From Kiritimatiellia bacterium (GTDB lineage: Bacteria; Verrucomicrobiota; Kiritimatiellia; RFP12; UBA1067): 5,095 nucleotides of DNA. The stretch lies in NCBI GenBank assembly GCA_017648225.1, contig JAGCJE010000094.1, positions 1-5,095 of the forward strand, in the 5' to 3' direction. A program made the position numbers and the translations under genes. The stretch's first letter is position 1, and each line of letters starts with the position of its first letter. A model generated the notes under the pieces. That model did not search any database. It saw only the letters and a program-made list of their open reading frames with translations, and had not been told where the DNA came from. Shown here piece after piece: positions 1-4,838 of the stretch.

Positions 1-127
1 GATATGTTCGTTTTCAAACGCAGTTGGACGCATTTCAAAATTATATCTCGCGGCAAAAGGCATAGTTTCAGAAGTCTGAATGTCAATCAATCGAATGGCA
101 GGTTTTATATTATCGTAAGGTGATATT
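1..127. other. AT-rich flank without an assignable gene
   Basis: This stretch is clearly richer in A+T than the genes that follow. On the + strand one frame is open from the window edge to a TGA at 121-123, and another to a TGA at 76-78. On the - strand one frame is open from a stop at 129-127 to the window edge, with an internal ATG at 63-61. None has a Shine-Dalgarno sequence, a TATAAT-type promoter at a sensible distance, or a protein I recognise, and the pieces are too short to choose between strands. It could hold the end of a gene arriving from the left or the start of a divergent gene. I make no CDS call. Confidence 0.4.
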
Positions 128-157
128 TACCCCCACATTTTTAAAAATGTGAGGGTA
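128..157. repeat. Long inverted repeat (palindrome) in the upstream flank
   Basis: The core CACATTTTTAAAAATGTG (134-151) is a perfect 18-bp palindrome. Pairing continues outward through CCC/GGG (130-132 with 153-155) and two more A-T pairs, with a single C/A mismatch at 133/152. There is no central loop, so it suits a dimeric DNA-binding protein or cruciform better than a classical RNA hairpin. No T-tract follows directly; the nearest T run is near 174-178. It could still act as a weak terminator for a gene ending near 121. Confidence 0.6.
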
Positions 158-190
158 TGATATAGCTCATTCTTTTTATATGAATTTTCA

Positions 191-220
191 TTCCTTCGTG
201 AGCGTAGCGAACGAAAGGAA
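191..220. repeat. Imperfect hairpin overlapping the -35 region of the first promoter
   Basis: TTCCTTCGT (191-199) pairs with ACGAAAGGAA (211-220) with one bulged A. The loop contains GAGCGTAGCGA, itself able to form a small CG/CG stem. The right arm lies where the -35 hexamer of the promoter with its -10 at 233-238 would be, so a protein bound here could control transcription of the nitroreductase gene. It may also be a dispersed genomic repeat; copy number elsewhere cannot be judged from this window. Confidence 0.5.
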
Positions 221-229
221 GGCTATTTA

Positions 230-244
230 TGGTATAATTTTAGA
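230..244 (+). promoter_or_regulatory. Extended -10 promoter giving a probable leaderless mRNA
   Basis: TGGTATAAT (230-238) is a perfect -10 hexamer preceded by the extended -10 TG. Only TTTAGA separates it from the ATG at 245, so transcription starting the usual 6-7 nt downstream of the hexamer would begin at or within a base of the A of the start codon. There is no Shine-Dalgarno sequence upstream of the ATG. No TTGACA-like -35 is visible at 16-18 bp, which fits an extended -10 promoter. The start site is inferred, not measured. Confidence 0.7.
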
Positions 245-1123
245 ATGAAAGAAAAACAGATAGAGAATCAGATTGAACTTCGTTCTCCCGTCGACTTCAA
301 GGTCGACTCATCCTCCTGCCTCAGATGTGGCGCATGCGTGCGTGACTGTGCCTTTAAGGTTCTGTCGTTTGACAGGACGGGGCTTCCCTCGATACCGCAT
401 CCAGAAAAGTGTATGCGTTGTCAGCACTGCTTCGCCGTCTGTCCCGTAGGCGCGATCACATTTGACGGAGTTAAATCAGCCGATGTGGCCGCCGTGAAGG
501 ATCTCGAACTGCCGAATGCGCATCAGATCTCCAATTGGATCAGATCGCGCCGCTCGGTTAGAAAGTTTGCGGCGGAAGATGTCGATCCTGACGTTCTCGA
601 CAAGGTCCTGAAACTGTTGGCCAACTCCCCGACAGGATGTAATGCCCGAGCGCTTACATTTACGTGCTTTCCGAACCGTGCGGCGGTCAATGAATTTCGC
701 AACGCTTTTTTAAAGGCAGTCGAAGAGCATCGCGACGGCTCGAAACTTCTCCCGCGCTGGTTGGCAGTTCCCGCCATTAAACTGCGCAATGGGGGCGAAG
801 ACATTTTCTTCCGTGGAGCATCTGGTATTCTTATCGTTTCATCGGATGAGACGGCGCCCGGCGTCACGACACCGCAGGAGGATGTCACGATCGCCTGTTC
901 CAATTTTGAGCTTCTCGCAAACGCGAACGGAATTTCAACATGCTGGTGCGGCTTTTTGAAGCTTGTGCAGAATGAAATTCCCGAGCTTCTCGAGAAGGTT
1001 GCGGGCATGCGCAGGACAACTCCGTTCTATGCGATTCTTTTCGGCAAGAAGGCGGTAAAGTATATGCGTTGCGTGGAGCGAGGCGCTTATGCTAGCATTG
1101 TCTACAAAAATGCGGAAAATTGA
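245..1123 (+). CDS. Ferredoxin-nitroreductase fusion protein (4Fe-4S domain plus FMN nitroreductase domain)
   Basis: This is a 292-residue cytoplasmic redox enzyme. Residues about 20-75 form a bacterial 2[4Fe-4S] ferredoxin domain: cluster ligands C25, C28, C31, C35, then C56, C59, C62, C66-P67. The proline that normally follows the fourth cysteine is Ala36 in the first motif. Residues about 94-275 match the nitroreductase family (PF00881): an Arg-rich IRSRRSVRKF segment (99-108) typical of FMN-phosphate binding, then SPTGCNARALTF (128-139), corresponding to the family's AP-SG-N segment. Such fusions should pass electrons from the clusters to FMN and reduce an organic substrate. The physiological substrate is not evident, so 'nitroreductase' names the fold, not the activity. 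The ATG at 245 is chosen because it sits directly after the -10 element. The gene is monocistronic or loosely linked to the next unit, which has its own promoter 84 nt on; no good terminator is visible between them. Confidence 0.88.
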   Translation: MKEKQIENQIELRSPVDFKVDSSSCLRCGACVRDCAFKVLSFDRTGLPSIPHPEKCMRCQHCFAVCPVGAITFDGVKSADVAAVKDLELPNAHQISNWIRSRRSVRKFAAEDVDPDVLDKVLKLLANSPTGCNARALTFTCFPNRAAVNEFRNAFLKAVEEHRDGSKLLPRWLAVPAIKLRNGGEDIFFRGASGILIVSSDETAPGVTTPQEDVTIACSNFELLANANGISTCWCGFLKLVQNEIPELLEKVAGMRRTTPFYAILFGKKAVKYMRCVERGAYASIVYKNAEN

Positions 1124-1147
1124 GCGCTAAAACATAACACTACCACA

Positions 1148-1185
1148 AAGTGCTGTAGAAGTGCTATAATATAGCGGTTATAACC
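1148..1185. repeat. Clustered short repeats around the ferredoxin promoter, possible operator
   Basis: Three signals overlap the promoter. AAGTGCTGTA (1148-1157) is repeated as AAGTGCTATA (1159-1168), 11 bp apart, about one helical turn. CTATAATATAG (1164-1174) is an odd-length palindrome containing the -10. GGTTATAACC (1176-1185) is a perfect 10-bp palindrome at the predicted transcription start. Overlap with the core promoter would suit repression by a dimeric regulator. Short AT-rich palindromes also occur by chance, so the assignment is tentative. Confidence 0.4.
1162..1170 (+). promoter_or_regulatory. Extended -10 promoter of the ferredoxin-transporter operon
   Basis: TGCTATAAT (1162-1170) combines the extended -10 TG with a perfect TATAAT. 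No convincing -35 is seen at 1141-1148. A start near 1177 would give a leader of about 31 nt carrying a strong Shine-Dalgarno, unlike the other two promoters of this window. Confidence 0.7.
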
Positions 1186-1192
1186 AACAGTT

Positions 1193-1200
1193 AAGGAGGA
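1193..1200 (+). promoter_or_regulatory. Strong ribosome binding site fixing the small ferredoxin start
   Basis: AAGGAGGA lies 7 nt before the ATG at 1208 and is near-perfectly complementary to the usual 16S 3' end. It decides the start of the 56-residue ferredoxin and shows that this organism uses Shine-Dalgarno initiation alongside the SD-less starts at 245 and 4839. Confidence 0.85.
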
Positions 1201-1207
1201 AAATAAA

Positions 1208-1378
1208 ATGGCTTATACTATTGCCGCCGATAAGTGCGTTGCGTGCGGATGCTGCAAGGACTCGTGCCCCGCGGAAGCGATTTCCGAAGGTACTCCCTAC
1301 TCGATCGATGCCGACAAGTGCCTCGATTGCGGCGCTTGCGCGGGCACCTGCCCTGCTGAAGCTATTGCTCAGGCGTGA
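1208..1378 (+). CDS. 2[4Fe-4S] clostridial-type ferredoxin
   Basis: This 56-residue protein is almost entirely a bacterial-type ferredoxin, the usual length for the family. Two motifs are complete: C10, C13, C16, C20-P21 and C38, C41, C44, C48-P49, each group of three giving most of one cubane and the fourth cysteine bridging to the other. An extra cysteine, C15, sits beside a ligand. It should be a soluble low-potential electron carrier in the cytoplasm. The start is fixed by the strong Shine-Dalgarno at 1193. The last four bases form GTGA, shared with the GTG start of the transporter gene, so translation of the exporter is probably coupled to that of the ferredoxin. It is first in a probable four-gene transcript. 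Whether it serves the upstream nitroreductase, the transporter or general metabolism cannot be told from sequence. Confidence 0.95.
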   Translation: MAYTIAADKCVACGCCKDSCPAEAISEGTPYSIDADKCLDCGACAGTCPAEAIAQA

Positions 1379-2256
1379 TACACGTTATCAAAGAAACGCT
1401 GCTTCTTCTGCCGTTCCTCTTTGTAACCTATCTGGTGCTGGAGGCGATAGAGGCGCATGCGGGAGGTGCGCTCGAGAGATTTCTCGAGCGCTCTCGTTCT
1501 ATAGGCCCCTTGGCGGGCGGCCTATTGGGCGCCGTGCCTCAATGCGGAGTTTCCGCGATGACGGCGTCGTTCTACGCCGGAGGAGTGGTTTCTGTCGGGA
1601 CGCTGCTTGCCGTTTTTCTTTCCACATCCGACGAACTGATTCCCGTTCTCATTTCGTCCCGGATTCCGGCATCGATAATAGTTAAAATAGTCGTGATGAA
1701 AATCATCGCCGCCGTCGCGGTCGGGTTTACGGCCGGCGGATTGGTTTATCTCGTCCGACAGAAGAACCGCGCCGTTGATATAGAAGGGCTTTGCCGTCAC
1801 AGTCGATGTCACTGTCATAAAGGTAAGGGTATAGTGCTGCCGGCCCTTATTCATACTGCGGAGATTTTTGTCTTTATTCTTGCCGTATCCCTGGCGCTGC
1901 ATTTCTGTATGGAATATTTCGGTTCCGGTCACTGCTGCCATGGGCATTGCGGTCACGGTCCGTTCGAATCGTGGCGGCTTAACACCCCGATAATCGGCGA
2001 ACTGCTCGGCGGGCTCGTGGGGCTTATTCCGAACTGCGCCGCATCCGTCGCATCTGCCAGGCTCTATTCAGAGGGAGTGATGAGTTCCGGCGCGATGATG
2101 GCTAGCTCCTTTACCGGCTGCGGAGTGGGGCTTCTGGTTCTTTTCAGGACCAACAGAAATGTAGTCGAAAATGTCCTCATTCTGATCTCCGTTTACGTAT
2201 GCGGCGTTGTTCTCGGCTGGCTTTCCGGTTTTCTGCTGAACATTCCGGAATTCTGA
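1375..2256 (+). CDS. Putative heavy-metal/manganese exporter, ArsP_2-like permease
   Basis: This is a 293-residue integral membrane protein with several hydrophobic segments (about 8-24, 44-60, 68-83, 88-127, 151-176, 204-220, 236-256, 264-290). I recognise the pattern of the ArsP_2 family (PF11449), annotated as putative 10-TM heavy-metal exporter or putative manganese transporter; the substrate is not established. The two halves repeat: GGLLGAVPQCGVS (48-60) matches GGLVGLIPNCAAS (212-224), each with a Pro-x-Cys in a glycine-rich stretch that may line the pathway. Between the halves lie two Cys/His clusters, CRHSRCHCH (140-148) and HCCHGHCGH (186-194), plausible metal-binding loops. The start is a GTG overlapping the ferredoxin TGA; no Shine-Dalgarno is placed for it and the next in-frame ATG is at residue 62, inside the first Pro-x-Cys repeat, so coupling by termination-reinitiation is likely. 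Family assignment rests on remembered motifs. Confidence 0.8.
   Translation: MIHVIKETLLLLPFLFVTYLVLEAIEAHAGGALERFLERSRSIGPLAGGLLGAVPQCGVSAMTASFYAGGVVSVGTLLAVFLSTSDELIPVLISSRIPASIIVKIVVMKIIAAVAVGFTAGGLVYLVRQKNRAVDIEGLCRHSRCHCHKGKGIVLPALIHTAEIFVFILAVSLALHFCMEYFGSGHCCHGHCGHGPFESWRLNTPIIGELLGGLVGLIPNCAASVASARLYSEGVMSSGAMMASSFTGCGVGLLVLFRTNRNVVENVLILISVYVCGVVLGWLSGFLLNIPEF
1468..1491. repeat. Strong perfect hairpin inside the transporter gene
   Basis: GCGCTCGAGA (1468-1477) and TCTCGAGCGC (1482-1491) are perfect 10-bp arms around the four-base loop GATT. The hairpin falls about 95 nt into the transporter coding region and encodes the LERFLER segment (33-39). There is no T-tract, so it is not an intrinsic terminator. 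In mRNA it could slow ribosomes or protect the upstream ferredoxin message from 3' decay; it may equally be a by-product of the repeated Leu-Glu-Arg codons. Confidence 0.6.
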
Positions 2257-2264
2257 AGGAGGGG
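2256..2264 (+). promoter_or_regulatory. Ribosome binding site of the YihY-family gene
   Basis: AAGGAGGGG begins on the last base of the transporter stop codon and ends two bases before the ATG at 2267. The AGGAGG core leaves only about 4 nt of spacing, slightly tight, but it is the clear reason for choosing this start. Confidence 0.75.
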
Positions 2265-2266
2265 TT

Positions 2267-3262
2267 ATGGGTGTTATTCCAAGATTGCGTAATGCCTACG
2301 AGTGGATAAAGACTACGGTTATGCTTTTCTTAAAAAGCAACTGTTCCGTTTATGCCGCGAGTCTGACTTATTATTCCATGCTTTCCATAGTGCCGATTCT
2401 TTGCATTCTTCTTATGCTGGCGAAGGCGGTCGGGTTCGATGATTATGCGAAGGAGAAAATCCACTGGCAGTGCGAGCAGTTTATCTCCGAGTTTGAGAAC
2501 GCGCCCGAAACGAGTATAACGTCGAGGGCGTTGGACAGCGAACGCAATATCGCGGCCAAGGCCGAAACGGCGCGGTCGTTCGCGAAGGAGGCGCGCGATA
2601 TCGAGAAGAATCTGCTTGACGGTCTTGATAAGATAGATTTCGGAACAATGGGCTGGATAGGCTTTATAACATTACTGTGGACGGCATTATGCTCTATAGG
2701 CGTTGTGGAATTCAGCTTCAATGAAATTTGGAGCAGCAATAACCCTCGTTCGTTTTGGAAGAGATATTTAATGGATTTCGCCGTGCTGGTGGTTCTGCCT
2801 CTCTTTATAGCCCTTTCGATTTCAATTCCGCTGCTTTCGCTGATAAAGAGCGTTATTACAATGACGCTTGGAGCCACGTTCGTGACCAAATGGCTTTCAG
2901 ACGGCGTTGTCTGGCTTCTTGATTCGGTCGTGACGCGCAAGATGCTGACTTTGGCGTTCTCATCGCTCACGTTCGCGTTCCTCTTTAAGACGTTGCCGGC
3001 GGCGAAGGTGAAATTCAAGTACGCCTGGTGGTGCGGAGTCGTTACGGCGGTGATATTCGGATTCTGGCTTAAGGTATGCACTATCGCTCAGGTTGGTATC
3101 GCCCGCTCGTCGTTACTTTACGGTTCTCTCGCATTATTGCCGATAATTCTCGCGTGGATATTCATCAGCTGGCAGATCGTTCTCTTTGGCTGCTGTTTGG
3201 TCAGAGTTACCCACGCCGGAAGATATGTCGATAAAAAGTCTTCCCCGTCCGACGCGAAATGA
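2267..3262 (+). CDS. YihY/virulence factor BrkB family inner-membrane protein
   Basis: This 331-residue polytopic membrane protein belongs to the YihY/BrkB family (PF03631; members were formerly called RNase BN in error). Characteristic segments are ASLTYYSMLSIVPILCILL (31-49) forming TM1, NEIWSSNNPRSFWKRYL (152-168) before the third helix, and YGSLALLPIILAWIFISWQ (285-303) with a following LFG in the last helix. About six helices are seen: 31-55, 127-148, 168-195, 226-243, 254-275, 286-311. Between TM1 and TM2 lies a hydrophilic, Ala/Glu/Arg/Lys-rich stretch (about 85-125) likely to form an amphipathic helix or coiled coil. The family's transport or structural role is not firmly known. It starts 10 nt after the transporter stop and its own stop overlaps the next gene by 4 nt (ATGA), so it lies mid-operon. 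Length is somewhat above the usual just-under-300 residues, mainly because of the linker. Confidence 0.88.
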   Translation: MGVIPRLRNAYEWIKTTVMLFLKSNCSVYAASLTYYSMLSIVPILCILLMLAKAVGFDDYAKEKIHWQCEQFISEFENAPETSITSRALDSERNIAAKAETARSFAKEARDIEKNLLDGLDKIDFGTMGWIGFITLLWTALCSIGVVEFSFNEIWSSNNPRSFWKRYLMDFAVLVVLPLFIALSISIPLLSLIKSVITMTLGATFVTKWLSDGVVWLLDSVVTRKMLTLAFSSLTFAFLFKTLPAAKVKFKYAWWCGVVTAVIFGFWLKVCTIAQVGIARSSLLYGSLALLPIILAWIFISWQIVLFGCCLVRVTHAGRYVDKKSSPSDAK

Positions 3263-4815
3263 AACGCGCTCTGCTTATAAAAAACGGATTGATCGCAGAC
3301 GGTACGGGCGCCGCCGCGTTCAAGGGCGATGTTCTTATAGAAGGCGACAGGATAACGGATGTGGTTTGCGGCGGCATTGCCGGGGAAGTCGACGCCGAAA
3401 TCATCGACGCCGCCGGGAAGGTCGTCTCGCCCGGTTTTATCGACTGTCACGCGCATTCGGACGCGTATCTCGTGCTCGAGCCCGACGCGCCTTCAAAAAT
3501 CACGCAGGGTATAACGACGGAGATAAACGGACAGTGCGGCGGGTCGATAGCTCCGCGTTACGGCGAGGCGCGCCTATCGTCCGATTGGGCTTCGCTTCTC
3601 GGCGAAAAACTTTCATGGAGATCCTTAAAGGAATACAGGGAGGTTCTTGAATCGGTCAAGCCGGCGGTGAACACGGTTCAATTTATAGGTCATAACACTC
3701 TTCGCTCTTCCGTCGTCGGGTATGCCGGCCGCGCGGCGGATGAAGACGAGGTTAAGGAAATGTCGCGCCTTCTCGAGCGGGAACTGGACGACGGAGGCTA
3801 CGGTTTTTCGACCGGGCTTATCTATCAGCCCGGGAGATATTCGACTCCTGACGAGGTTCTTCAGCTCGCCCGCATCGCCGCAAAAAAGGGTGCGTTTTAT
3901 TCGACGCATATGCGCAGCGAAGGCGATGCGGTTCTTGAATCGATCGACGAGGTAGTGGAGCTTGCGCGCACGACCGGGATAAAGGCTCAAATTTCCCATC
4001 TGAAAACAAGCGGCCGGAAAAACTGGCCGAAGATCGACCGCGTTCTGGAGAAGATAGAGAACGCGATTGGGGATGGGCATCTTCTCGGGAGTGACCGTTA
4101 TCCGTTCTGTGCGGCGGGAACTGATTTGGACGTCGTTCTTCCCGACTGGGCGCAGGAGGGTGCGGCCAAGGCGGAGTGTGTACGTCTTGCTGATCCCGCT
4201 ACGAGGAAAAGGATTGTCGACGAGCTGAACGCGTCCGGCCGCGATTGGTCCGAGGTTATGATCGGCGGAACCTGGAGCGACGAGACGAAATGCGCGAGCG
4301 GCAGACGCATAAGCGAACTTGGCGACAATCCCGGCGAGACGGTTTGTTCGATTCTTGAGAAAGACCTGTGCCGCACAGGTGCATTCTTCTTCACGATGAA
4401 CGAAGACAACTTAAACCGCATTCTTTCGAAGAGTTGGATTCTCCCGGGATCGGACGCTTCTCTGCGCGCTCCGTGGGGACCGCTCGGCGCAGATTTCCCG
4501 CATCCGCGCGCGTATGCTACGATGCCAGAGTTTTATCGGCGTCTGCGCTCGCTCGGATTTTCGCTTGAAGAGGCGGTTAAGAGAATGACCTCGATGCCGG
4601 CCGCCCGCTTTGAAATAAAATCGCGCGGCGTTATAAGGAAGGGCGCGTTCGCGGACGTCGCGGTCTGGAGCGAGAGCGAATTTGCGGGGCGCGCCACCTA
4701 TACTTCGCCGCACGAATTTTCTTCAGGCGTCGATCGCGTCGTCGTCAACGGGGCTGTCAGCTACAGCGCCGGGAAATTTACCGGCGGACGCGCGGGACGG
4801 CTGATATCAAGGTGA
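3259..4815 (+). CDS. N-acyl-D-amino-acid deacylase (D-aminoacylase) family amidohydrolase
   Basis: This 518-residue amidohydrolase-superfamily enzyme is predicted to hydrolyse N-acyl-D-amino acids to a carboxylate and a free D-amino acid. An N-terminal beta-sandwich part (1-58) leads into the TIM-barrel domain with the HxHxD motif CHAHSD (H64, H66, D68). The D-aminoacylase hallmarks follow: Cys93 in GQCGGS, H217 in STHMRSE, H247 in QISHLK and D399 in PGSDAS. These match in order the zinc ligands and catalytic Asp known in the Alcaligenes enzyme (Cys96, His220, His250, Asp366). The closing beta-sandwich strand is recognisable in GVIRKGAFADVAVW (457-470). The H247-D399 interval is longer than in that enzyme, so substrate range may differ; other acyl-D-residue or related cyclic amide substrates are possible. 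No signal peptide is seen, so it is cytoplasmic. Its ATG overlaps the preceding TGA and has no Shine-Dalgarno, indicating translational coupling to the YihY-family gene. Confidence 0.9.
   Translation: MKRALLIKNGLIADGTGAAAFKGDVLIEGDRITDVVCGGIAGEVDAEIIDAAGKVVSPGFIDCHAHSDAYLVLEPDAPSKITQGITTEINGQCGGSIAPRYGEARLSSDWASLLGEKLSWRSLKEYREVLESVKPAVNTVQFIGHNTLRSSVVGYAGRAADEDEVKEMSRLLERELDDGGYGFSTGLIYQPGRYSTPDEVLQLARIAAKKGAFYSTHMRSEGDAVLESIDEVVELARTTGIKAQISHLKTSGRKNWPKIDRVLEKIENAIGDGHLLGSDRYPFCAAGTDLDVVLPDWAQEGAAKAECVRLADPATRKRIVDELNASGRDWSEVMIGGTWSDETKCASGRRISELGDNPGETVCSILEKDLCRTGAFFFTMNEDNLNRILSKSWILPGSDASLRAPWGPLGADFPHPRAYATMPEFYRRLRSLGFSLEEAVKRMTSMPAARFEIKSRGVIRKGAFADVAVWSESEFAGRATYTSPHEFSSGVDRVVVNGAVSYSAGKFTGGRAGRLISR
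4364..4380. repeat. Short perfect inverted repeat within the deacylase gene
   Basis: ACCTGTG (4364-4370) and CACAGGT (4374-4380) are perfect 7-bp arms around CCG. It lies inside coding sequence (DLCRTG region) with no T-tract. No function is evident and it may be chance. Confidence 0.35.
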
Positions 4816-4822
4816 AACTTTT

Positions 4823-4838
4823 TGATATAATTTCAGAT
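4823..4838 (+). promoter_or_regulatory. Extended -10 promoter giving a probable leaderless yggS-type mRNA
   Basis: TGATATAAT (4823-4831) has the extended -10 TG and a perfect TATAAT. It lies in the 23-nt gap after the deacylase stop. TTCAGAT separates it from the ATG at 4839, so transcription would start at or one base before the A of the start codon. No Shine-Dalgarno is present and no -35 is evident in the end of the preceding gene. The downstream gene may thus be transcribed separately from the operon as well as by readthrough. Confidence 0.65.

Noticed and set aside
1..123. Partial genes on either strand at the left edge
   Set aside because: Several frames are open over such a short AT-rich stretch and none shows a recognisable motif, Shine-Dalgarno or promoter; the choice would be a guess.
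128..178. Intrinsic terminator for a gene arriving from the left
   Set aside because: The stem has no loop, its centre is pure A-T, and the T run is about 17 nt downstream instead of adjacent.
128..220. CRISPR repeat or small array
   Set aside because: The two inverted repeats differ from each other and no repeat-spacer periodicity is present.
1124..1207. Manganese (yybP-ykoY) or other riboswitch before the ferredoxin-transporter operon
   Set aside because: The predicted leader is only about 31 nt, too short for a known metal riboswitch, and the conserved helices are not seen.
1376..1426. Readthrough of the ferredoxin TGA (possible selenocysteine) giving a short extension with a CxxC motif ending at TAA
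   Set aside because: The ferredoxin is already full family length with both cluster motifs complete, and the TGA is explained by the GTGA overlap with the transporter start. No selenocysteine-insertion hairpin directly after the TGA is evident; the strong hairpin at 1468 is too far away.
1221..1685. 154-codon + strand open frame across the ferredoxin/transporter junction
   Set aside because: Its product is Arg/Ala-rich low-complexity sequence with no motif, in another frame of two well-supported genes. The ferredoxin frame at 1208 carries the Shine-Dalgarno and eight ligand cysteines.
2443..3081. Long - strand open frame opposite the YihY-family gene
   Set aside because: Antisense shadow: the + strand product has clear family motifs and membrane helices, while the - strand product has none and no initiation signals.
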